In this document: positions 35,772 through 43,516 of the stretch, one piece after another
Numbering within the stretch: the stretch's first letter is position 1
Layout: every line of letters begins with the position of its first letter
Source: an uncultured Bacteroides sp.
GTDB taxonomy: Bacteria > Bacteroidota > Bacteroidia > Bacteroidales > Bacteroidaceae
DNA: 64,000 nucleotides
Direction of reading: 5' to 3'
NCBI RefSeq assembly: GCF_963678425.1
Contig: NZ_OY782853.1
Location: forward strand, 310,001 to 374,000
Notes under the pieces: generated by a model
What the model was told of the DNA's origin: nothing
Seen by the model: only the letters and a program-made list of their open reading frames with translations
Database searches by the model: none
Program-made: the position numbers and the translations under genes

Positions 35772-37772
35772 ATGTCAAAGATAGGAGTTTTTATCTGCCA
35801 CTGCGGTGAGAATATCAGTGCCACTGTCGATTGTGAACGTGTAGCACAAGAAATCCGTAAAGTGGAGGGCGTAGAATATGCCATTGACTATAAATATATG
35901 TGTTCTGATCCGGGACAAACGCTCATTAAGGATGCTATCAGAGAGCACCACTTAGACGGCGTAGTTGTAGGTTCCTGCTCTCCTCGTATGCACGAGCCTA
36001 CTTTCAGAAAGGCATGTGCCGAAGCCGGCCTGAATCCTTTTTTATGTGAAATGGCCAACCTTCGCGAGCACTGTTCATGGGTGCACGAAAAAGGTGAAGC
36101 TACTACAGAGAAGGCGTTTGACCTTGTAAAGATGCTCGTAGAAAAGGTAAAGCGTAACAAGCCATTGGATGCCATCAAAGTACCTATTACCAAGAAAGCT
36201 TTGGTTATTGGTGGTGGTATTGCCGGTATACAAGCAAGTTTGGACATTGCCAATACCGGTCATCAGGTAATCTTAATCGAAAAAGATCCTTCTATAGGTG
36301 GACACATGTCTCAGTTATCTGAAACATTCCCTACCCTGGACTGCTCACAATGTATTCTTACTCCAAGAATGGTGGAGGTTGCACAGCATCCAAATATCAC
36401 TCTATATACTTATGCTGAACTTGAAAGTCTGGAAGGATTTATCGGTAACTTTACCGCAAAGATCAGATTAAAAGCAAAAAGTGTAGATCATAAGAAATGT
36501 ACCGGTTGTGGGGCTTGCTTTCAAAAGTGTCCACAAAAAAAAATTCCTAGCGAATTTAATGCCGGACTTGGCAACCGTACTGCAATCTATGTACCGTTTC
36601 CACAGGCTGTTCCTAACAAACCAGTGATTGACCGTGAACACTGTAACTATTACAAACGCGGTAAATGTAAAATCTGTGAAGCAACCTGCCCTACCGGAGC
36701 AATTGAATGGGATAAGGAGGATGAGATTATCACCGAACAGGTAGGAGCAATTGTTGTAACTACTGGATTCAATGTGAAAGGAGCCGATTTCTTCCCGGAA
36801 TATGGTTACGGCAAATACAAAGACGTGCTCACAGGTTTGCAGTTTGAGCGTCTGGCTTCAGCTTCAGGACCAACTTTAGGAGAAATCCGTCGTCCGTCGG
36901 ATGGTACAATTCCTAAGAAGATTGTCTTTATAGCTTGTGCAGGTTCACGTGACCCAGCCAAAGGTATTCCTTATTGCTCAAAAATTTGCTGTATGTACAC
37001 AGCTAAGCATGCAATGCTTTACCAGCATAAGGTTCACGATGGTGAATCAACCGTATTCTATATGGACATTCGTGCCGGAGGTAAGAACTATGAAGAGTTT
37101 GTACGCCGTGCCATTGAAGAAGATCATGTAAACTATGTTCGCGGACGTGTTGCCAGAGTATACGAAAAGAATGGCAAACTGATCGTTAAGGGTGTAGATA
37201 CATTACTTAGCGGACAGCAAGTGGAGATTGAAGCAGATATGGTAGTACTTGCTACTGCTGGTGTGTCTAATTGCGGCGCAGAACAACTGGCACAAAAGAT
37301 GCACATCTCTTATGACCCATATCATTTCTTTGCTGAAGCTCACCCTAAATTAAAACCGGTTGAGACTAACACAGCAGGTATCTTCCTTGCCGGAGCTTGT
37401 CAGGCACCAAAGGATATTCCTGAAACAGTAGGTATGGCATCGGGTGCAGCAGTAAAAGTTGCCGGACTCTTCTCTAACAATGAACTGGTTCGTGAGCCAC
37501 TAATTGCAGTGGTTAACCGTTGTGCGCCTCCACAGTTTAGTACTTGCGTGGGTTGCTTTATGTGTCAGACTGCTTGTCCTTACAATGCCATTGAGCGTGA
37601 AGAGATTAAGGGACGAGATGGTAAGGTAATTAAAACAGTTGCTAAGGTTAACCCGGGACTTTGTCAGGGTTGCGGTACCTGTGTTGCTTTCTGCCGTTCT
37701 AAATCAATCGATATCCAAGGTTACTCAAACGAACAGATGTTCGCCGAAGTGATGTCTTTATTGAATCATTAA
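35772..37772 (+). CDS. hdrA: HdrA-like flavin electron-bifurcating subunit
   Basis: Central FAD subunit of 666 aa. The N-terminal HdrA domain starts IGVFICHCGENISATVD. The FAD Rossmann motif is VIGGGIAGIQAS (about 141-152), followed by the conserved DCSQCILTPRMV cysteine segment. Ferredoxin-like clusters are CTGCGACFQKC (from Cys243), CKICEATC (about 299), and at the C-terminus CVGCFMCQTAC (from Cys592) and CQGCGTCVAFC. In Hdr complexes this flavin splits electron pairs between a high- and a low-potential acceptor. All cysteines are encoded as Cys; no selenocysteine codon is seen. It bridges the HdrCB and Flx halves. Confidence 0.94.
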   Translation: MSKIGVFICHCGENISATVDCERVAQEIRKVEGVEYAIDYKYMCSDPGQTLIKDAIREHHLDGVVVGSCSPRMHEPTFRKACAEAGLNPFLCEMANLREHCSWVHEKGEATTEKAFDLVKMLVEKVKRNKPLDAIKVPITKKALVIGGGIAGIQASLDIANTGHQVILIEKDPSIGGHMSQLSETFPTLDCSQCILTPRMVEVAQHPNITLYTYAELESLEGFIGNFTAKIRLKAKSVDHKKCTGCGACFQKCPQKKIPSEFNAGLGNRTAIYVPFPQAVPNKPVIDREHCNYYKRGKCKICEATCPTGAIEWDKEDEIITEQVGAIVVTTGFNVKGADFFPEYGYGKYKDVLTGLQFERLASASGPTLGEIRRPSDGTIPKKIVFIACAGSRDPAKGIPYCSKICCMYTAKHAMLYQHKVHDGESTVFYMDIRAGGKNYEEFVRRAIEEDHVNYVRGRVARVYEKNGKLIVKGVDTLLSGQQVEIEADMVVLATAGVSNCGAEQLAQKMHISYDPYHFFAEAHPKLKPVETNTAGIFLAGACQAPKDIPETVGMASGAAVKVAGLFSNNELVREPLIAVVNRCAPPQFSTCVGCFMCQTACPYNAIEREEIKGRDGKVIKTVAKVNPGLCQGCGTCVAFCRSKSIDIQGYSNEQMFAEVMSLLNH

Positions 37773-37782
37773 CTGAAAAACC

Positions 37783-38244
37783 ATGAACAATAATAATTCA
37801 GAATTTGAACCTAAAATTGTCGCTTTCGTATGCAACTGGTGCACCTATGCAGGAGCCGACTTAACAGGTACAAGCCGATTAAAATATGCTACGAACGTGA
37901 AAATCGTTCGCTTCCCATGTACCGGACGTATTGACTTCATGTTACTCCTGAAAGCTTTTGCTCAGGGAGCCGACGGAGTAATCGTTTCCGGTTGTCACCC
38001 TAACGACTGCCACTATACAAGTGGTAACTTCCATGCTCGTCGCCGTTGGATTACATTCCGCGGATTACTCGACTTTATGGGTATTGACGTGCGCCGCATC
38101 CAGTATTCCTGGGTATCTGCTGCCGAAGGTGCAAAATGGGCGGATGTAGTAAACACAACTGTTGCAAATATCCGTGAAATGGGTCCTTACACAGAATATC
38201 AGAAAGTTGCCGAATATTTAGATAAGGAGGAATACAATGGATAA
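37783..38244 (+). CDS. flxD: MvhD/FlxD-like iron-sulfur subunit
   Basis: A 153-aa [2Fe-2S]-type protein matching the MvhD/FlxD family. Cys17 and Cys20 (FVCNWCTYAGAD), the FPCTGRID Cys (about 50) and SGCHPNDCHY (about 76-84) form the characteristic pattern. It links HdrA with the electron-input module, a hydrogenase in methanogens and the NADH-oxidising FlxABC in fermenters. No hydrogenase large subunit is encoded nearby, favouring the Flx role. Its 3' end overlaps the next gene by eight bases. Confidence 0.9.
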   Translation: MNNNNSEFEPKIVAFVCNWCTYAGADLTGTSRLKYATNVKIVRFPCTGRIDFMLLLKAFAQGADGVIVSGCHPNDCHYTSGNFHARRRWITFRGLLDFMGIDVRRIQYSWVSAAEGAKWADVVNTTVANIREMGPYTEYQKVAEYLDKEEYNG

Positions 38245-39037
38245 ACTCAGACAGAGAGCCGCCGCACTTCTTGCCGACGGAACCGTAACCCTCGTTATCG
38301 GTTACGAAGAAGGAACCAACAAGCCACGTCCTATCTTTTGCCATACAGCAGAAGAAGCCGGGAAACTGATATACAGCAGCCATTGCATTCATAATCTGGC
38401 TGTTTATCTCACCAAGAAAGAACTGATGGGAACAGGCAAGGTAGCTATTACAGCAACCATTCCTGCCCTGAGAAGTATTCTTCAGTTGGCTATTGAAAAC
38501 CAATTGAATGAGGAGAATCTTTTGGTAATTACTGTTACCGATAAAGAAGAAGTGAAAGAGTTTGCTAATTTTGCCGAGATTGAAGCTTATATTGCAGACT
38601 TTCAACTTAAACTGGAAGGTAAAGAACAGGAAATCATTGATAAACTTGAAGGCATGAGCCGCGAAGAACGCTTTAAGTTCTGGATGGAAGAAATGTCTCA
38701 CTGTTTCAAATGTTATGCTTGCCGCGCTGCCTGTCCGCTTTGCTACTGCACAAAATGTATTGTTGAAGAGAACCGTCCACAGTGGATTAATCCTTGGGCT
38801 GCTCCTTTAGCAAATATGGAATGGCAGATAAACCGTGCCATGCACATGGCCGGACGTTGCACGGGTTGTGGAGCATGTGGAGACGCTTGTCCGGTAGGTA
38901 TTCCTATCCATTTGCTTACCCGTAAAATGATGGAAGATCTTGCTCCGGAATTCGGTTTCACGCCTGGACAGCCATCAAAGAACGGAAATGCTCTTTCCAC
39001 ATGGAAAGCAGACGATAAAGAAAACTTTATACGATAA
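38237..39037 (+). CDS. flxC: FlxC-like 4Fe-4S dicluster protein
   Basis: A 266-aa protein. The N-terminal ~150 residues form an alpha/beta domain without recognised motif. Then come CFKCYACRAACPLC (about 155-168) with the extra YCTKC, and CTGCGACGDACPVGIP (about 212-227), giving two cluster sites with additional cysteines. Position between the MvhD-like and AsrA-like genes matches FlxC of FlxABCD-HdrABC clusters. Six bases separate it from the next gene. The symbol rests on gene order and cysteine pattern; alignment would be needed to exclude another ferredoxin-like family. Confidence 0.78.
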   Translation: MDKLRQRAAALLADGTVTLVIGYEEGTNKPRPIFCHTAEEAGKLIYSSHCIHNLAVYLTKKELMGTGKVAITATIPALRSILQLAIENQLNEENLLVITVTDKEEVKEFANFAEIEAYIADFQLKLEGKEQEIIDKLEGMSREERFKFWMEEMSHCFKCYACRAACPLCYCTKCIVEENRPQWINPWAAPLANMEWQINRAMHMAGRCTGCGACGDACPVGIPIHLLTRKMMEDLAPEFGFTPGQPSKNGNALSTWKADDKENFIR

Positions 39038-39043
39038 GGAACC

Positions 39044-40054
39044 ATGGAAACAAAATATATCAGTAAAAACGGACTGAATGAATGGTTCAGCCAAATTGTA
39101 AAAAGCGGAAAACGTGTTTATGCACCGGTAAAGGAGCGTGAACAGGTTGAATTCAAGAAAGTACAAGCTCTTAGTGAGGTGGCCGATGAATATATTCAGA
39201 CTACACAATCCATTAAGTCGGCTGTATTCCCTCGTGCAGAGGTTCTGTTTACATACGAGAAAGAGAGTGGCAAGGTAAATGTTGAAGACTTCAATCCTGA
39301 TTCCGTAAAAGAGACTGTTCTGTGGAAGATTCACCCATGTGATGCAGCAGGATTCAAACCTCTTACTGCCATCTTTAACTGGGATTACAAGGATAAATTA
39401 TATAACGCCCATCTGGAAAAGACAACCCTCGTTACTTTCAGCTGTGCAAAGGCAGACAAGAGCTGTTTCTGTACCAGCGTGAATGGTGGACCGGGTAACA
39501 CTGCCGGAAGCGACGTTCAGCTAACTATGTTGCCTGATGGTGGAGCTATTGTTGAGATTCTTACTCCGAAAGGAGAAGCACTTGTACAGCTTGCAGCCTC
39601 AGCTTTTGAGAACGACAAAGGAGAAGATAAGTCTAAGTATCTTGCCGATGTACCTCAGATGTTTGATGTAGAAGCGATCAAAGCCAAACTAGCTACCGCT
39701 TTTGATAGTCCTGTATGGAAAGAACAATCAGAACGTTGCCTTGGTTGCGGAGCTTGCGCATTTGTATGTCCTACTTGTGCGTGTTTCGATATTCAGGAAG
39801 ACGCACATGGCTCTAAAGGAAAACGTATTCGTTGCTGGGATTCCTGCGGATTCTCACTATTCACCAAGCACACTTCGGGACACAACCCACGTGCCGTGCA
39901 GAGTCAACGCTGGCGTCAACGCATCCTACATAAGTTCTCTTACATGCCCGACCGCCTTAGCGTACTTGGTTGCACTGGTTGCGGACGCTGTTCACGCGCC
40001 TGTCCGGTAGATATGAATATACTTGAACATCTAACTTCAATTGCAAAAAAATGA
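39044..40054 (+). CDS. flxB: FlxB-like (AsrA-type) 4Fe-4S protein
   Basis: A 336-aa iron-sulfur protein like the beta subunit of sulfhydrogenase or anaerobic sulfite reductase AsrA. An N-terminal alpha/beta domain with SCAKADKSCFCTSV (about 132-145) precedes CLGCGACAFVCPTCACFD (about 227-244) and CTGCGRCSRACPVDMNI (about 309-325). It should accept electrons from the flavin subunit FlxA and pass them to FlxC/FlxD. The stop overlaps the flxA start by four bases, so both are translated together. Confidence 0.85.
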   Translation: METKYISKNGLNEWFSQIVKSGKRVYAPVKEREQVEFKKVQALSEVADEYIQTTQSIKSAVFPRAEVLFTYEKESGKVNVEDFNPDSVKETVLWKIHPCDAAGFKPLTAIFNWDYKDKLYNAHLEKTTLVTFSCAKADKSCFCTSVNGGPGNTAGSDVQLTMLPDGGAIVEILTPKGEALVQLAASAFENDKGEDKSKYLADVPQMFDVEAIKAKLATAFDSPVWKEQSERCLGCGACAFVCPTCACFDIQEDAHGSKGKRIRCWDSCGFSLFTKHTSGHNPRAVQSQRWRQRILHKFSYMPDRLSVLGCTGCGRCSRACPVDMNILEHLTSIAKK

Positions 40055-40893
40055 GCGAACAAAATATATATCTTCCATACCTGATGACCATTGATAAGAT
40101 TACCAATGAAGCTCCTGGTGTGAAGACCTTTAAGTTGAAATTTCAAAACGAAGAAGAGGCTAACGCATTTAATTTCAAAGCCGGACAATTTGGAGAATAT
40201 TCTGCTTTTGGAGAAGGAGAATCTACTTTTTGTATAGCCTCAGCTCCTACCCGTAAAGGATATATTGAATGTACTTTCCGTGAAACAGGAAAGGTAACCT
40301 CGGGACTTGCCGACCTTGAAGAAGGTAGCACCATGGGATTCCGTGGTCCTTTTGGTAACACGTTCCCAATGGACGAATGGAAAGGAAAGAGCCTGGTATT
40401 CATTGCCGGAGGTATCGCCCTACCACCAATGCGTTGTGTAATCCAGAACGCACTCGATCTTCGTGAGAACTTCAAGGATATTACAATTGTTTACGGTGCA
40501 AAATCTGTGAACGACCTTGTTTACAAAAATGAATTAAAGGAATGGGCCGACCGTCCTGATGTAAATCTGGTAACTACAGTCGACCCGGGAGGTGAAACTC
40601 CTGATTGGAAAGGTGAAATAGGCTTTGTTCCTTCAATTGTTGAGAAAACAGCTCCATCTCCAGAGAATACAATTGCCATTGTGTGCGGACCTCCTATCAT
40701 GATTAAGTTCACCTTCCCTGTATTAGAGAAGTTAGGCTTCAAGGACGATCAGATTTATACTACACTTGAAAACCGTATGAAATGCGGTGTAGGTAAATGT
40801 GGCCGCTGCAACGTAGGTAAGCTTTATGTATGTAAAGACGGACCGGTATTCAGCAAAGAGCAACTAAACAACATTCCGGCTGAAGAGTATTAA
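40051..40893 (+). CDS. flxA: FlxA-like FAD/NAD-binding electron-transfer subunit
   Basis: A 280-aa protein of the ferredoxin-reductase-like family (PyrK, AsrB, sulfhydrogenase gamma). The FAD domain ends near residue 100 with TSGLADLEEGSTMGFRGPFG; the NAD domain begins VFIAGGIALPPMRCV (about 117-131) and contains IVCGPPIMIKFTFPV. The C-terminal [2Fe-2S] site has Cys245, Cys250, Cys253 and Cys261. It is the likely NAD(P)H entry point of the complex. Last gene of the operon, followed by a terminator. Confidence 0.9.
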   Translation: MSEQNIYLPYLMTIDKITNEAPGVKTFKLKFQNEEEANAFNFKAGQFGEYSAFGEGESTFCIASAPTRKGYIECTFRETGKVTSGLADLEEGSTMGFRGPFGNTFPMDEWKGKSLVFIAGGIALPPMRCVIQNALDLRENFKDITIVYGAKSVNDLVYKNELKEWADRPDVNLVTTVDPGGETPDWKGEIGFVPSIVEKTAPSPENTIAIVCGPPIMIKFTFPVLEKLGFKDDQIYTTLENRMKCGVGKCGRCNVGKLYVCKDGPVFSKEQLNNIPAEEY

Positions 40894-40919
40894 TCGCTAA
40901 ACGATTTATTCATCATATA

Positions 40920-40956
40920 AAAAGCGGAGACAGTGGTAACATTGTTTCCGTTTTTT
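40920..40956 (+). terminator. Terminator of the hdr-flx operon
   Basis: A 12-bp stem (40921-40932 with 40943-40954, two G-U pairs) is followed by a T-run to 40956. It lies 27 bases after the flxA stop. Confidence 0.75.
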
Positions 40957-40958
40957 GT

Positions 40959-41117
40959 TTAATCAGTTACTTCAGAACAGAAAAATGCATTTAGATCTAC
41001 CATCTTTTCTTTAATATCAAAAGGGAAATAATTGCTCTGGTAATTATTCAGTAACGATTTAATATTCTCAAAGTACTTACATTCTTGCGGAGAAGGTAAA
41101 AAGTTTGTTTTTAGCAC
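40959..41117 (-). pseudogene. Possible small ORF or gene remnant
   Basis: The minus strand holds a 52-codon open frame from GTG at 41117 with protein-like composition (for example FPFDIKEKMVDLNAFFC). No ATG start, promoter or family is recognised. It may be the 3' remnant of a decayed gene. The rest of the gap 40894-41260 contains only the operon terminator. Confidence 0.18.
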
Positions 41118-41260
41118 ATATAATTAAGAATATAACTATCTGAAATTAAACTACGGCTTATAATTAAGAAATTTACTGAATTTGACACATTTTTCCAATT
41201 GTATTCAAATTATATTTATTATTTTCGCTCCAACATAATTAATATTACCATAACCAGACT

Positions 41261-42883
41261 ATGAAACATTCAATTCTTACTTTACTATTTATCAGCACAC
41301 TTACTAGTATTCATGCCCAACAGACAGAATCAATAAGCATTTCAAAAGAAAAAACAGAAGTTTGGAAAAGTACTATTACAGGACAAATAATTTCCGGTGA
41401 AAAGATTTCATTTGGAACACCTGTATACAAGGTCCAGTTTGACTCTGCCAGTTCCAGGATACTGGTGCAGCTTCGTAGAATGGATAAAAAAAAGAATAAA
41501 TATAAAAAAGATGGGACATTTTTGGTATGCGACAGTTCTTTTAAGAAACCTCTTTGGAAAGAAGAAATTGATAACTTTTATGGGGATAATCAGTTTAGAA
41601 TCTGCCGTTCTACAAATTCGGTATTGATTGATTCAGGTAACGAATTAGGTTACTACGGTACAGGATGTTTTTCTTTGGAGTTTGGGATAAAGTTCTGGCA
41701 CGAAAATATAAACAAAGCTCTAGAACATCCGGAAAAGCCAATAGGCATTTGTTTGGGCACTACTTCAGGCACATTTAGTAAATACCCCGCATTCAGAGGT
41801 GTTGATATGAACAGTGGAAAGAAAACCTGGACAAGAAAAATGAAGTCCTTTTGTCCTTCTATTCAATATGCATCACTTAATGATAGTACAGTAATTGCAA
41901 TATACGGAGGATTACATTCCATAGATTTGAATACAGGTAAAGGTTGGGACATTGATATGAAGATGAATAATAAGGGTTATGCAAGTGCTGCCGATAAATC
42001 AACTGCTGCAGCTGTTACTGGTGGTTACGGAGCACTTGGAGCCGTTGGAATGATGCTCTTATCTCCGGGCTCTGCCCATACTCCAAGTACTACATGTTCT
42101 AATGTTCTAATCACTGATTCAGCTATCTATCTGGCTGGAAAAGATCATATTATTTGTTGCAATAAACAAACCGGAGATATTATATGGTCGGACTCACTTC
42201 AGGAAAAGCAAACCAGTAAGTCGCAGATTCTTTTAGAAGACAATAAACTCATTCTGATTAACTACGGTTATTCTATTAATGATGCAGGTGAAAGGGTTAA
42301 TTACGGTGAACCTTTCGTTGCAGCCTATAATCCTAAGAGTGGAAGCAAGTATTTTATGGAGAATCTGATAGACGAAAATACTAATCCTATTGTCGACTTT
42401 TCTATCAGCAACTCCCAAATCACCTTGCTTTTCCCTCATAAAGCAAAGATTATTTCTCTTGAAGATGGGAAATCAATGAATGAAGTCGCATTCCCGGAAG
42501 AGAAATACGGTTCTCTTTGCTCGCTTCCCATAAAAAATGAACTACTTATTGGTGAAAAAGAACTAAATTTAGTTCCAGCTATCAACTCGTACAAGGACAA
42601 ACTTATTGTAAAATCTCTCAAAGGAAGCTGGATCACTACTAATCTGGATGAAACAATGAACCAAGATTCAATTCCGGCAAGTAATATATGGACTAAAACC
42701 GGAGAATCGGGGAAATACACATTTCTTCAAAATGCAGGAAACCAAACTTACGCTCTTATGGTTAATGGAAAAACTACTGCTTATTTGAACGTGGACAGAA
42801 TTTTATTTATTGCTGATAAATGGTTGTATGCGCTAAAAGATTATGAACTAATCAGGGTTCTGGTAGATAAATCAACAAAATAA
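41261..42883 (+). CDS. Exported PQQ-like beta-propeller protein
   Basis: A 540-aa protein with a signal peptide (MKHSILTLLFISTLTSIHA). Repeated blades of the type GxxIWSDSLQ (for example NKQTGDIIWSDSLQ, DMNSGKKTWTRKM) indicate a PQQ/quinoprotein-like propeller spanning about residues 35-530. A Gly/Ala-rich hydrophobic insertion lies near 240-265 (GGYGALGAVGMMLL). It lacks an obvious enzyme motif, so it may be a scaffold or binding protein. It starts a small plus-strand group with a 40-aa membrane peptide, an unknown gene and a MutS-like gene. Confidence 0.72.
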   Translation: MKHSILTLLFISTLTSIHAQQTESISISKEKTEVWKSTITGQIISGEKISFGTPVYKVQFDSASSRILVQLRRMDKKKNKYKKDGTFLVCDSSFKKPLWKEEIDNFYGDNQFRICRSTNSVLIDSGNELGYYGTGCFSLEFGIKFWHENINKALEHPEKPIGICLGTTSGTFSKYPAFRGVDMNSGKKTWTRKMKSFCPSIQYASLNDSTVIAIYGGLHSIDLNTGKGWDIDMKMNNKGYASAADKSTAAAVTGGYGALGAVGMMLLSPGSAHTPSTTCSNVLITDSAIYLAGKDHIICCNKQTGDIIWSDSLQEKQTSKSQILLEDNKLILINYGYSINDAGERVNYGEPFVAAYNPKSGSKYFMENLIDENTNPIVDFSISNSQITLLFPHKAKIISLEDGKSMNEVAFPEEKYGSLCSLPIKNELLIGEKELNLVPAINSYKDKLIVKSLKGSWITTNLDETMNQDSIPASNIWTKTGESGKYTFLQNAGNQTYALMVNGKTTAYLNVDRILFIADKWLYALKDYELIRVLVDKSTK

Positions 42884-42885
42884 CA

Positions 42886-43008
42886 ATGAAAAACAGTTTA
42901 AAAGGATACAAAAGGATTACCAAATCAATATGGTTTATAAGAGGGGCTATTATAGGAGGTATATTGGGTGGAATAATGTATATTATACGATGTATAATAC
43001 TAAAATAA
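42886..43008 (+). CDS. Small single-helix membrane protein
   Basis: A 40-codon frame begins 2 bases after the stop of the propeller gene. It has a basic N-terminus (MKNSLKGYKRITKS) and one Gly-rich transmembrane stretch (AIIGGILGGIMYII). Tight coupling and a positive-inside helix make it a credible small protein. Function unknown. Confidence 0.45.
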   Translation: MKNSLKGYKRITKSIWFIRGAIIGGILGGIMYIIRCIILK

Positions 43009-43056
43009 AATACAAATTTGATAACTAATTTGTAGTATCCATTAAAACAATAAAAT

Positions 43057-43476
43057 ATGTACGAACAAGACTATATAATGAGAATGATTGAAAAATTCTT
43101 TAGCGAATTAAATAAGTTCATACATGGAAAGCCTTTAGAGAATTTATCAACTCAGGAGAATCGTCTAAATAATCTGTATGGTTCATATCTGCAAGCAGAT
43201 CCATTTTTCTTCTACACTAGTGATGTAAAGACAATATTTGCCTTTTTAAGCGAAAGATGTAATGAACAGGATTTACCTTCACAAATAGAAATTTTGTCCG
43301 AATTGCTATACCAGGATGGATTACTTAAGGAAGACAAAACACTACAAGCTTCTCTGTTACAAAAAGCACTGTTCTTCTTCAATTATCTTGAAGAAATAAG
43401 TGAAACATACTCTATGGAAAGAGAAGAGAAAATATCCTTTATCAGAAAAGAACTTGAAATCAACAATCTGGCATAA
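43057..43476 (+). CDS. Hypothetical helical protein
   Basis: A 139-aa, largely helical, acidic soluble protein without recognised domain. It begins with MYEQDYIMRMIEKF and contains repeated Leu-rich amphipathic stretches (for example EILSELLYQDGLLKED). It ends 40 bases before the MutS-like gene, so the two may be co-expressed. No signal peptide or membrane helix. Confidence 0.6.
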   Translation: MYEQDYIMRMIEKFFSELNKFIHGKPLENLSTQENRLNNLYGSYLQADPFFFYTSDVKTIFAFLSERCNEQDLPSQIEILSELLYQDGLLKEDKTLQASLLQKALFFFNYLEEISETYSMEREEKISFIRKELEINNLA

Positions 43477-43516
43477 AATTTGTAATGATTAAAAACATAA
43501 TCATTACACCAATATA

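Noticed and set aside
36000..37800. Selenocysteine in HdrA
   Set aside because: Some HdrA proteins carry Sec, but no in-frame TGA occurs and all motif positions read as Cys.
38075..38701. A 208-codon minus-strand open frame opposite flxD/flxC
   Set aside because: Antisense to conserved iron-sulfur proteins, with no start context, promoter or recognisable domain.
34368..40893. The Hdr genes as evidence of an archaeal sequence
   Set aside because: Flanking genes, promoters and codon context are bacterial, and HdrABC with Flx subunits is known in anaerobic bacteria.
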